64,000 nt of DNA from Pseudomonas sp. MYb60 (GTDB lineage Bacteria > Pseudomonadota > Gammaproteobacteria > Pseudomonadales > Pseudomonadaceae): contig NZ_PCOZ01000017.1 in the NCBI RefSeq assembly GCF_002979555.1, forward strand, positions 20,533-84,532. The letters run 5' to 3'. How positions within the stretch are numbered: the stretch's first letter is position 1; each line of letters opens with the position of its first letter. Made by a program: the position numbers and the translations under genes. Under the pieces are notes generated by a model. The model searched no databases. It was not told the origin of the DNA and saw only the letters and a list, made by a program, of their open reading frames with translations. This document shows, piece after piece, positions 33,121-41,223 of the stretch.

Positions 33121-34029
33121 ATGAACCGCAACGACCTGCGTCGCGTCGACATGAACCTGTTGGTGATTTTCGAAGCGCTGATGTTCGAGAAGAACCTGAC
33201 CCGGGTCGCCGAAAAACTCTTCATGGGTCAACCGGCGGTGAGTGCGGCATTGGGACGTCTGCGCGATCTGTTCGACGACCCGTTGCTGTTGCGCAACGGG
33301 CGGGGCATGGAGCCCACGCCACGTGCCGTGGCGATACTCAAGGAGTTGCAACCGGCCATGGACATCATTTCAGGCGCGGTCAGCCGCGCAAAGGATTTCG
33401 ACCCCTCCACCAGCTGTGCGGTGTTCCGCATCGGCCTGTCCGACGATGCCGAGTTCGGCCTGTTTCCGCCGTTGCTCAGCCAATTGCGCGAAGAGGCACC
33501 GGGGATCGTGGTGGTGGTGCGTCGCGCCAATTACCTGTTGATGTCGTCCTTGCTGGCCAGCGGCGAGATCACCGTAGGGGTGAGCTACACCACCGAACTG
33601 CCGGCGAATGCCAAGCGCAAGAAGCTGCGCGATATTCCCTGCAAGGTGCTGCGCGGGGACGACGGCGATGCGCCGTTGACCCTGGACGACTACTGCGAGC
33701 GGCCGCATGCGATGGTGTCGTTCTCGGGCGACTTGAGCGGCAATATCGACCTCGACCTGGCCCGCATCGGCCGCGCGCGCCGCGTGGTGCTGGCGGTGCC
33801 GCAATTCAGCGGGTTGCGGGCATTGCTGGCGGGTACGCAGATCATTGCGACGGTACCGGATTACGCCGCCTGCGCGTTGACGGAGGGTACGTCGATACGT
33901 GCCGAAGACCCGCCCTTTGCGATCGATGCGGCGGAGCTGTCGATGGTGTGGAGCGGGGTGCATGACAACGACCCGGCGGAGCGCTGGTTGCGCGGGCGGA
34001 TTGCCGAGCATATGTCGCGAGTGCTCTGA
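33121..34029 (+). CDS. MexT-like LysR regulator
   Basis: A 302-residue LysR protein very like P. aeruginosa MexT in what I recall of it: MNRNDLRRVDMNLLVIFEAL, GQPAVSAALGRLRDLFDDPL, LRNGRGMEPTPRA, FRIGLSDDAEFGLFPPLL, GVSYTTELPANAKRKKLR and the C-terminal DNDPAERWLRGRI. MexT activates the mexEF-oprN pump and redox genes, but no pump gene lies in this window. The ATG at 33121 starts the conserved MNRNDLRR. The gene for an AhpD-like protein follows 105 nt downstream and may be a target. Confidence 0.88.
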   Translation: MNRNDLRRVDMNLLVIFEALMFEKNLTRVAEKLFMGQPAVSAALGRLRDLFDDPLLLRNGRGMEPTPRAVAILKELQPAMDIISGAVSRAKDFDPSTSCAVFRIGLSDDAEFGLFPPLLSQLREEAPGIVVVVRRANYLLMSSLLASGEITVGVSYTTELPANAKRKKLRDIPCKVLRGDDGDAPLTLDDYCERPHAMVSFSGDLSGNIDLDLARIGRARRVVLAVPQFSGLRALLAGTQIIATVPDYAACALTEGTSIRAEDPPFAIDAAELSMVWSGVHDNDPAERWLRGRIAEHMSRVL

Positions 34030-34134
34030 AGGGTGGGGGGATTGGTCACCTGATCTTCCCCTGAATTGGCTATTTCTACAGAACCGCTCGGTGACTACTC
34101 TAGCCACCAATTCCTACCGTTCTGGAGCATTACC

Positions 34135-34572
34135 ATGCAAACCCGTACCGATTTCTACACCGCCTCCCCAGACGCCATGAAAGCCATGCTCGCCCTTGAA
34201 GCCGCCGTCGGCAAACTGTCAATCGAGCTGCCATTGCTGGAGCTGGTGCGCTTGCGCGTCTCGCAGATCAACGGCTGTGCTTTCTGCCTGGACATGCACA
34301 CCGCCGATGCCCGCAAGGGTGGCGAAACCGAGCGCCGTCTGTACACCGTGTCGGCCTGGCGTGAAACGCCGTTCTTCACCCCGCGTGAGCGTGCCGCGCT
34401 GGCCTGGGCTGAGAGCCTGACCCTGATCAGCCAGACCCACGCACCGGATGAGGATTTCAACGCCTTGGCCGCCGAGTTCAGCGCTCAGGAACAGATCGAC
34501 CTGAGCGTGGCCATTGCCACCATCAACAGCTGGAACCGCCTGGCGGTGGGCTTTCGCAAGATGCCGAAATAA
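34135..34572 (+). CDS. Carboxymuconolactone decarboxylase/AhpD-like protein
   Basis: A 145-residue helical protein with the AhpD redox motif Cys48-x-x-Cys51 and His55 (INGCAFCLDMH), followed by FTPRERAALAWAESLT and ATINSWNRLAVGF. Such proteins are alkylhydroperoxidase-like thiol reductants. It lies downstream of the MexT-like regulator in the same direction; MexT itself responds to disulfide or electrophile stress, so a link is plausible but unproven. Confidence 0.9.
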   Translation: MQTRTDFYTASPDAMKAMLALEAAVGKLSIELPLLELVRLRVSQINGCAFCLDMHTADARKGGETERRLYTVSAWRETPFFTPRERAALAWAESLTLISQTHAPDEDFNALAAEFSAQEQIDLSVAIATINSWNRLAVGFRKMPK

Positions 34573-34592
34573 CCCCTGTGTCTATAGGCACG

Positions 34593-36743
34593 TCAGAAGT
34601 TGACGGAGGCGCTTAAGCGCGCCGTCAACGGCGCGCCCTGGAACAAATAGTCATCGCCCATGTATTCGCCCACGTCGCGCCAGTAGCGCTGGTCGAACAG
34701 GTTGTCGACGCTGAGGCGAAACACCGTTTCGTAGCCGTCCACCTTCGTGGTGTAGCGGCTGCCCACATTCACCACCGCGTAATCGCCCACCTCCACGGTG
34801 CCGGTACGGTTGGCGTACTTCTTGGCGCTGTACTGCACGCCGCCCAGCACCGCCAGGCCGTTCACCCACGGCAACGCATAGTCGGCGTATACACTGGCGC
34901 GCAGCGTGGGCACGTTGATCGCCTGGTGGCCTTCATACTCCGCCGTACCGCTGCCCGTCACCCGTGCGCGGATCGCCGCAACGCTGGTGGCGATCTGCAA
35001 ACGTTCGGTGGCCCAGCCATTGGCCGACAGTTCCACCCCGGTGTTCTTCTGCTCACCCTGCTGCACGTAGTTGAACTGGCCCGTGCCATCCGGCTTGGCG
35101 TACTGGTACGCCTGGCGGGTCTGGAACACGGCGGCGGCAAAGCTGATGCGGCGCCAGTCGTACTTCACCCCGGCTTCGATTTGCCGTGAGGTGGTCGGCT
35201 CCAGGGTTTCGCCGTCGTTGTTGGCGGTCCATGGCGCTTCGCCTCCCAGGGACAGGCCTTTGCTGTAGCTGGTGTACAACGACACATTGTCCACCGGCTT
35301 GTAGATCAATGCTGCATTGGGCAGGAATTGATATTTCTGGGTGTGGCGTTGCTGATTGCCGTCTTGATCGAAGGCTTTTTCATCCAGGCGCACTTCGCGG
35401 CCGCCGAGGACGGCTTGCCACTGCTCGTTGAAGCGGATGCGGTCGGTGACGAACAAGCCGTACTGGCGGCTGTCGAGGCGCCGGTGCTTGTCGTTCAACG
35501 GCACGTCGGTGGGGGTGAAGGTTGGGGCGTCGACGTTGATGTTGGAACTGCCGATGTATTCGTTCACCGACTTGCGCTTGTCGACCACCCGGCGGAAGGC
35601 GCTGGTGCCGAAAGTCAGCTCATGGCCCACGCCGGCGGTGTCGAACAGCCCGGTCATGGCGGCTTGCAGTTCGTCATCGCGGCGCGTGTCGTCGGGGCTG
35701 CGGTAGTCGTAGACGTCATAGTCACCGGTGGGGCCGAAGCTGGCGGTGCCGCAATCGGTGACGTAGAAGCAGCCGTAGGCGAAGGCACTGTAGTCGTCGA
35801 TCACCACCTTGCTGCGCGCCGCGCTGACGTTGCCTTTCCACTGGTCGCTGAAGCGATACTCGAACATGCCGTTGAGGTTCAGCGAATCAATGCCGACCTG
35901 CTTCGAACCACTCTGGTGGCCCAGCAGTTTTTTCGGCGAGGCATCGTGGGGCACTTCGGTACCACCGAGCAATTGGTAGCCGGGTACCGAGCGCTGCTGT
36001 TTATTCTGGTATTCAGCGTCCAGTTGCAGCACGGCGTCGGGGCTGATGTTCCAGTCGAAGGCCAGGGACAGGAAATCGCGTTGGCCGTTGGCGTGCTCGA
36101 CGTAGGCATTCAAATCTTCATGGGCGACGTTGGCACGCAGCCCGAATTGCTGTTCGCTGCCAAACCAGCCGCCGACGTCGGTGGCGATGTAGCCGCTGCC
36201 GCAGTCGTCTGTGGAAACGGTCACCGAGCGCACATCTTCCGGGCGCTTGGTCACGTAGTTGATCACGCCGCTGGGCTCGGAAATGCCGCTTTGCAGACCG
36301 GCCAGGCCCTTGAGCAATTCCACCTGCTGCTTGTTCTCCAGCGCCACGTTCTGCTCGCCGGTGATGGTGCGCCCGTTGATCTTGTAGCTGCTCGCTGCAT
36401 TCAGCGAGAAGCCGCGCACCACAAAGTTCTCGTAGTAGCCGATGGGCGCATAGCTGTCGCCCACCGAGGCGTCGTTGCGCAGGACTTCACTGAGCAGACG
36501 CGCTTGCTGGTCCTTGATCAGTGCGGCGTTAAGTACCGTGATCGAGGCCGGAGTGTCCAGCAACGCGGCCTCGCCCAAGCCCCCCACCGAGGCGGTGTCG
36601 CTGCGATAGCCGGACTCGTCCTGGCCCTGGATCTTCACCTCGGGCAGTTCCAGTTCAGCGGCAAAACTGCTGCCGATACCGCCGCTGAGCAGCAAGCCGA
36701 GGGCGAAACGTGAGGTGACGACGGGACGAAAACGCAAAACCAT
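34593..36743 (-). CDS. TonB-dependent siderophore receptor
   Basis: A 716-residue outer-membrane receptor with a signal peptide (about residues 1-28, ending FAAE). The siderophore-type plug carries TPASITVLNAALIKDQQARL, NFVVRGFSLNAA and ISEPSGVINYVTKRPED. The barrel ends in LTARLSASVNF. Two Cys in an outer loop (YGCFYVTDCG) may form a disulfide. The ATG at 36743 starts the signal peptide. A possible Fur site lies about 70 nt upstream. There are no siderophore biosynthesis genes nearby, so it may import a foreign siderophore. Confidence 0.9.
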   Translation of the reverse strand: MVLRFRPVVTSRFALGLLLSGGIGSSFAAELELPEVKIQGQDESGYRSDTASVGGLGEAALLDTPASITVLNAALIKDQQARLLSEVLRNDASVGDSYAPIGYYENFVVRGFSLNAASSYKINGRTITGEQNVALENKQQVELLKGLAGLQSGISEPSGVINYVTKRPEDVRSVTVSTDDCGSGYIATDVGGWFGSEQQFGLRANVAHEDLNAYVEHANGQRDFLSLAFDWNISPDAVLQLDAEYQNKQQRSVPGYQLLGGTEVPHDASPKKLLGHQSGSKQVGIDSLNLNGMFEYRFSDQWKGNVSAARSKVVIDDYSAFAYGCFYVTDCGTASFGPTGDYDVYDYRSPDDTRRDDELQAAMTGLFDTAGVGHELTFGTSAFRRVVDKRKSVNEYIGSSNINVDAPTFTPTDVPLNDKHRRLDSRQYGLFVTDRIRFNEQWQAVLGGREVRLDEKAFDQDGNQQRHTQKYQFLPNAALIYKPVDNVSLYTSYSKGLSLGGEAPWTANNDGETLEPTTSRQIEAGVKYDWRRISFAAAVFQTRQAYQYAKPDGTGQFNYVQQGEQKNTGVELSANGWATERLQIATSVAAIRARVTGSGTAEYEGHQAINVPTLRASVYADYALPWVNGLAVLGGVQYSAKKYANRTGTVEVGDYAVVNVGSRYTTKVDGYETVFRLSVDNLFDQRYWRDVGEYMGDDYLFQGAPLTARLSASVNF

Positions 36744-36810
36744 GGGGGCAGGCCTTAAAGCGCAGGGCGGGGGGCGCATAAGCTAGGCATAAGTGCGCAC
36801 TTTTACAAGT

Positions 36811-36829
36811 TTGCGAGAATGATTCGCGG
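36811..36829 (-). promoter_or_regulatory. Candidate Fur box of the siderophore receptor
   Basis: The plus strand reads TTGCGAGAATGATTCGCGG, which contains GAATGATTC flanked by GCGA/TCGC. This resembles Pseudomonas Fur sites (GAATNATTC-rich 19-mers). The position, 68-86 nt before the receptor ATG, fits a promoter. Confidence 0.5.
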
Positions 36830-36888
36830 CTTGGGACGGTACGTCTCAGCCTGCACGCCGATTTAATCACGCCTCGACAGCAATACTG

Positions 36889-36934
36889 ATGTGACTGATG
36901 CACCGCTATCGGGGGGCAAGCCCCCGCCCACATT
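36889..36934. repeat. Single REP half
   Basis: A REP core (ATCGGGGGGCAAGCCCCCGC) with the CACCGCTAT tail lies in the gap between the receptor and the SRPBCC gene. Only one half of a doublet is recognisable. Confidence 0.65.
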
Positions 36935-37017
36935 GGTACCGGTTGCAGGAATGATGCATTGATGTGCAATGCGTGGCAGGCTGGGCGAAGTTTGTTTACG
37001 ACATCTGGAGAGTTAAC

Positions 37018-37428
37018 GTGCCTACAGCATCCGCAGTAATCGAAATCCCGGTATCCGCTGACAAGGTCTGGGCATTGGTCGGCGGCTTCAACGACTTGCC
37101 CAAATGGCTGCCGCTGATCGTCAAGAGCGAGCCCGGCGAAGGCGGCCGCGTGCGCCATCTGGCAACGGCCGACGGTGGGGTGGTGGTGGAGCGCTTGCAG
37201 ACCTTTGATAACGTGGCGCGCACCTACAGCTACACCATTGAAGAATCGCCGTTTCCGGTGAGTGCCTACTTGGCGACGCTGCAGGTAGAAGCGCTGACCG
37301 ACTCGTCGGCCAAAGTCACCTGGTCCGGGGTGTTCACGCCGGCGGCGGGGGTGACGGATGAGGCGGTGGAAGCGTTGTTTTCGGGTGTCTACAGCGGTGG
37401 TGTTGCCGCGCTGCGGGCCAACTTCTAA
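37018..37428 (+). CDS. SRPBCC-family (START-like) protein
   Basis: A 136-residue protein of the polyketide-cyclase-like SRPBCC fold (ASAVIEIPVSADKVWALVGG at the start, then KVTWSGVFTPAAGVTD). These proteins bind hydrophobic ligands. I chose the GTG at 37018 because CTGGAGAG sits 7 nt before it and the fold begins there. An upstream ATG at 36964 would add 18 unrelated residues. Function is unknown. A REP hairpin follows 10 nt after the stop. Confidence 0.85.
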   Translation: MPTASAVIEIPVSADKVWALVGGFNDLPKWLPLIVKSEPGEGGRVRHLATADGGVVVERLQTFDNVARTYSYTIEESPFPVSAYLATLQVEALTDSSAKVTWSGVFTPAAGVTDEAVEALFSGVYSGGVAALRANF

Positions 37429-37437
37429 CCCGGTTTG

Positions 37438-37467
37438 ATGTGGGAAGGGGCTTGTCCCCTCCCACAT
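37438..37467. repeat. REP hairpin between convergent genes
   Basis: ATGTGGGAAGGGG and CCCCTCCCACAT form a near-perfect stem around CTTGT. It lies between the SRPBCC gene and the convergent histidine kinase gene and probably acts as a transcript end. Confidence 0.75.
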
Positions 37468-37490
37468 GGTGATCCCGTTGGCTTCAGGGA

Positions 37491-38885
37491 TCAGGCTTCG
37501 GGCATCAGTTGCTGGCGGCATTCCAGCACCAGCCGCGCGCCGCCGCTGGCGCTGCTGCCCACGTCCAGCTTGAAACCGTGCAGGTTGATGATCGCTGCCA
37601 CAATCGACAGGCCCAGCCCAAATCCGCCTTGCTGGTCGCTTTCATCCACACGATAGAAACGCTGGAACACCGCGGCCCGTTCGGCCACCGGTATGCCCGG
37701 TCCCGAATCGTGGACTTCGATGCGCGTACTGCCGGCGTCGTTCACCGCGCGCAAAACCACTTCGCCGCCCGGCGGGGAGAACTTGATCGAGTTGCTCAGC
37801 AGGTTGGCCAGGGCTTCGAACAACAGCGCGCGATCGCCGGTGATCCACGGCAAGGATTCCGGGGTGTCGAGCACCAGCTGCAACTCGCCTTCCTCGGCCA
37901 GCGGCAGGTAGAAGTCATGCAGTTCGCGCAGCAGCGGCAGCGGGTCCATCACCAAAAAGCCGGAACGGCGCTGGTGGTCTTCCAGTTCCGAAATGCGCAG
38001 CAGCCCGCGAAAGCGCGCCATCAGGGTGTCGGTTTCGGCAATCGCATCGTCCAGTTGCACCGCGTGGGCCGAGTCTTCCTCGGCTTGCTGCTTGATACGG
38101 TAGAGCTGCGCCCGCAGGCGGGTCAATGGGGTGCGCAGGTCGTGGGCGATGTTGTCGCACACGCCCTTGACCTCATTCATCAGCTTCTCGATACGGTCGA
38201 GCATGGCGTTGACGATGGCCGCCAGCATGTCCAACTCATCCCGCCGATTCGACAGCGGCAGACGGTGGGTCAGGTCGCCGGCGACGATGGCTTCGGCACT
38301 GGCCTGGATGCCGCGAATCCGCCGCAGGGGGCGACGGCGCAACAGGTGCCAGCCGGCCGCGCCGGGGATGATGGTCAGGGACAGCGCCCACAACAGCGCA
38401 TGCCAGATGATCCGTGTCACCCCGAACAACGAGCCGTTGGCACGCACGAGTACCAGCCAGCGGCCGTCTTCGGTGTGCGTAGCCACGGCGTCGCAGCTGT
38501 CCTTGGGCAACTTGGGGTCGTCGGAGTCGACGCAGTTGGCCAGTGCGTGGATCTTGCCGTCTAGCGGCAAGTCCGGCGGGATCGCGGTGATCGGGCCACT
38601 GAGCGGCCGGTACTGCGCATCGAACAGGCCGTAGGCGTCCACACCCTTCATGTCGAAGGTCATGCTGGTGCTCAATGCATCCACCAGCGCTTCGCCCTTG
38701 AAACGTTGGAACAGGTGCTGGCGTTGCATCAGGGAGTGGCGCGACAGATCGCTCAAGTACCCGGACACCTCGTAATACAGCACCCCCATCAAGATGCAGC
38801 TCCAGGCCACGAACAACGAGCTGTAGAGCGCCAGCAAGCGGCTGCTGGAAGAGCGCCAGCCCTTAGAGGGGTTCAGCAATGACAT
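37491..38885 (-). CDS. Sensor histidine kinase
   Basis: A 464-residue inner-membrane kinase with two membrane helices (about 16-38 and 158-180) around a periplasmic sensor with two Cys. Then come a HAMP domain, the H-box with His248 (NIAHDLRTPLTRLRAQL) and an ATPase domain (NLLSNSIKFSPPGG; DSGPGIPVAERAAVFQRFYR; GFGLGLSIVAAI). It phosphorylates the response regulator encoded just upstream; the two genes overlap by 23 bp. The signal is unknown. Confidence 0.93.
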   Translation of the reverse strand: MSLLNPSKGWRSSSSRLLALYSSLFVAWSCILMGVLYYEVSGYLSDLSRHSLMQRQHLFQRFKGEALVDALSTSMTFDMKGVDAYGLFDAQYRPLSGPITAIPPDLPLDGKIHALANCVDSDDPKLPKDSCDAVATHTEDGRWLVLVRANGSLFGVTRIIWHALLWALSLTIIPGAAGWHLLRRRPLRRIRGIQASAEAIVAGDLTHRLPLSNRRDELDMLAAIVNAMLDRIEKLMNEVKGVCDNIAHDLRTPLTRLRAQLYRIKQQAEEDSAHAVQLDDAIAETDTLMARFRGLLRISELEDHQRRSGFLVMDPLPLLRELHDFYLPLAEEGELQLVLDTPESLPWITGDRALLFEALANLLSNSIKFSPPGGEVVLRAVNDAGSTRIEVHDSGPGIPVAERAAVFQRFYRVDESDQQGGFGLGLSIVAAIINLHGFKLDVGSSASGGARLVLECRQQLMPEA

Positions 38886-39546
38886 AGCCGGAGCCTCGTA
38901 CCGTGCGGATCAGCGGCGTGAGGCCCGGGGGATCGATCTTCTTGCGCAGGCGGCCGATGTGCACGTCGATCAGGTTGGTGCCGGGGTCGAAGTGGTAGCC
39001 CCAGACTTCCTCGAAGATCATCATCCGCGACAGGATCTGCCCGGTGTTGCGCATCAGGAATTCCAGCAGCTTGTACTCAGTGGGCAGCAGGGTCAGGGGC
39101 TGCTCGGCGCGACTGGCTTCGCGGCTGATCAGGTTCAGTTCAAGGTCGGCCACGCGCAGGGCGGTTTCGAACTCCTTGACCGTGCTTTTGCGCCGCAGCA
39201 GCACTTCGACGCGGGCAGCCATTTCATCGGATGCGAAGGGTTTGGTCAGGTAATCGTCGCCGCCTGCGCGCAGGCCGCGCACGCGTTCGTCGACGTCGGA
39301 AAGGGCGCTGATCATCAGAATAGGCGTGGACACGCCAATGGTGCGCAAGGTCGTGACGATGGCCAGGCCATCCAGTTCGGGCAGCATGCGGTCAAGGGTG
39401 ATCAGGTCGTAATCACCACTCACGGCACGCACCAGGCCTTCGCGGCCGTTGTCTACCCAGTCTACGTCCAGTCCATGGCTACTCAGCTCGGCGACGATTT
39501 CGCGGGCTGTTACGGCGTCATCCTCGATGGTCAAAATGCGGGTCAT
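38863..39546 (-). CDS. OmpR-family response regulator
   Basis: A 227-residue regulator with a receiver domain (Asp9-Asp10, phospho-acceptor Asp52 in ITLDRMLPELDG, Lys102 in TKPF) and a C-terminal winged helix (LTLLPTEYKLLEFLMRNTGQ; NLIDVHIGRLRKKID). The ATG at 39546 starts MTRILTIEDD. It is the first gene of the two-component operon. The regulon is unknown. Confidence 0.93.
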   Translation of the reverse strand: MTRILTIEDDAVTAREIVAELSSHGLDVDWVDNGREGLVRAVSGDYDLITLDRMLPELDGLAIVTTLRTIGVSTPILMISALSDVDERVRGLRAGGDDYLTKPFASDEMAARVEVLLRRKSTVKEFETALRVADLELNLISREASRAEQPLTLLPTEYKLLEFLMRNTGQILSRMMIFEEVWGYHFDPGTNLIDVHIGRLRKKIDPPGLTPLIRTVRGSGYVIAEPL

Positions 39547-39847
39547 AGGATTACCTGGTGAGCGATTCACACGAGAAGTGCGGGCATTTTGCCAAGAAAT
39601 GCCTGAACGCTTCCTAAATAAAACTTCATGTTGGCAAAACTGACACAGGTTTCATGACTGGCGGCAAAGGAATGCATAACGCCCGCTCGAAGTGGCCCTT
39701 TCTTGCAAGTTGCATGGTTCAAGTAAGTTCAATTTACTTAAGTTGCTGATTTGTAACGTATTTAATTTTAGTGCCGACTGGCATGGTGCCTGCACTGTCC
39801 CTTTTGAGACTTGTAACACTATTTTTCTGCCTTGGAGCACAACAACA
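39547..39847. other. 301-bp intergenic region, divergent promoters
   Basis: The gap separates the divergent response-regulator and membrane-protein genes. It is AT-rich in its right half and contains a short inverted repeat AAGTAA...TTACTT (about 39721-39738). I see no gene or REP in it. It must hold the promoters for both flanking genes. Confidence 0.5.
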
Positions 39848-40753
39848 ATGATCACATCCTCATCCACGCTGCAAGAGTCGAGCTCGCTCTCTGGGGTTTC
39901 CTGGGGGGCGATTTTTGCCGGTGCGGCCGCTGCGGCCGCGTTGTCCCTGATTCTGGTGCTACTGGGCTTCGGCCTGGGCTTTTCGGCGGTATCGCCGTGG
40001 GCTGACAGCGGTATCAGTGCCAAAGGGCTTGGCATTTCCACGATCATCTGGCTGGCCTTCACCCAGATCGTCGCATCAGGCTTGGGCGGATACATCGCCG
40101 GCCGGTTGCGGGTGAAGTGGGCCAATATGCATGGCGATGAGGTGTACTTTCGCGATACCGCCCATGGTTTCCTCGCGTGGGCAGTTGCCACCCTGGTCAC
40201 CGCGGTGCTGGTGGTCGGTTCGGTCAGCAGTGTCGTGAGCGGCGGTGTGAAAGCCGGTGCCAGCGTTGCAGCGGGCGCCGCAAGTGGTCTCTCGCAAGCG
40301 GCGGGCAGTGCAGCCAAAGGCGTTGATGGCGGTGACTTCGACTACTACGTCGACAGCCTGTTCCGTGATGATCGCCCAGTCGCCGTCAGCGATGACGCCG
40401 CTCGTGGCGTCGTTGCGCGCATCTTCACCCGCACCCTGAGCAACGATGGCCAGCTTGCCGCCGAAGACCGTGCCTACCTGGCCCAGTTGATCAGCCAGCG
40501 CACCAACCTCAGCCAGGCGGATGCCGAAGCACGTATCGACAAGGTCTATGGTGATGCCCTCAAAGCCGTTGAAGACGCCAAGTTGAAAGCCAAGCAGGCC
40601 GCGGATACCGCTGCGAAAGTAGCGGCCTATACCTCGCTGTGGACCTTCGTCGCCCTGCTGATCGGCGCATTTTTCGCCAGCTTCGCTGCCACCTTTGGCG
40701 GTCGCCGTCGCGACGCCGTGGTGTATGTCGAAACCGAACATTTCGTACGTTAA
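39848..40753 (+). CDS. Three-helix membrane protein of unknown function
   Basis: A 301-residue inner-membrane protein. It has a Ser-rich start, hydrophobic segments at about residues 17-45, 55-85 (with GGYIAGRLRVKW) and 95-125, a soluble domain at 130-255 (DDAARGVVARIFTRTLSNDG; RAYLAQLISQRTNLSQADAE) and a last helix at 258-285. Its layout resembles conserved hypothetical Pseudomonas membrane proteins. The ATG at 39848 follows CTTGGAGC. It is followed 15 nt later by a 23-residue membrane peptide gene and a strong terminator, so the two form a short operon. Confidence 0.75.
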   Translation: MITSSSTLQESSSLSGVSWGAIFAGAAAAAALSLILVLLGFGLGFSAVSPWADSGISAKGLGISTIIWLAFTQIVASGLGGYIAGRLRVKWANMHGDEVYFRDTAHGFLAWAVATLVTAVLVVGSVSSVVSGGVKAGASVAAGAASGLSQAAGSAAKGVDGGDFDYYVDSLFRDDRPVAVSDDAARGVVARIFTRTLSNDGQLAAEDRAYLAQLISQRTNLSQADAEARIDKVYGDALKAVEDAKLKAKQAADTAAKVAAYTSLWTFVALLIGAFFASFAATFGGRRRDAVVYVETEHFVR

Positions 40754-40768
40754 TTCAAGGAGAACATC

Positions 40769-40840
40769 ATGCGCTCATTACTGCTTTGGTTCCTGGGTAT
40801 CCCTATCCCGATCATTATCCTGATCGCAATTTTCATGTGA
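40769..40840 (+). CDS. 23-residue hydrophobic membrane peptide
   Basis: A short gene with a very strong ribosome site (AAGGAGAA, 6 nt before the ATG) encodes one uninterrupted membrane helix rich in Ile, Leu and Pro (MRSLLLWFLGIPIP start, IFM end). It lies 15 nt after the membrane-protein gene and 21 nt before a perfect terminator, so it is surely transcribed. Function is unknown; it may stabilise the upstream membrane protein. It would be missed by size cut-offs. Confidence 0.75.
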   Translation: MRSLLLWFLGIPIPIIILIAIFM

Positions 40841-40861
40841 TCTCATCCACTGCGTCACTCG

Positions 40862-40894
40862 AGCCGCGCCTGCATTAGCAGGCGCGGCTTTTTT
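40862..40894 (+). terminator. Strong rho-independent terminator
   Basis: A perfect 12-bp stem (AGCCGCGCCTGC / GCAGGCGCGGCT) with an ATTA loop followed by TTTTTT. It ends the membrane-protein and peptide operon. Confidence 0.95.
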
Positions 40895-41223
40895 GGGTCA
40901 CCGTGATCGGCAGAGGGCTTGGCCAGGCAACGCGCCGCTCGCGTGCTTGCCAGAGCATTGTAGGGTCACCGGCCAGCAGGCAGGGTTGCACTTAGTGTTG
41001 TGGTTGCCCACGCGTGTGCAGGAGGGCGTGTTTTGCACGCGTGCCGCCGAGGTGGTTTTAACACTGCAACCGCTGGGCAAGTTCTGTCATGAAGCGGCAT
41101 TACCACCTGCTGTAATACCTGTCAGGTTTCACAGTAGACACCTGTCAAGGGACGTTACTAGCATGGGACGTAGCGTGATTTCACCTACAGACAGGTAACT
41201 GACCGGCGGCAACGGAGGCGGAG
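40895..41223. other. 329-bp intergenic region with ACCTGTCA repeats
   Basis: No convincing gene is present. The right part has two direct ACCTGTCA copies (41117-41124 and 41140-41147, 23 bp apart) and an inverted GACAGGT (41190-41196), just before the ribosome site of the orphan gene. These may be operator sites. Confidence 0.5.

Noticed and set aside
40893..41198. A 101-codon frame after the strong terminator
   Set aside because: There is no ribosome site and no protein-like pattern, and it covers the likely promoter of the orphan gene.
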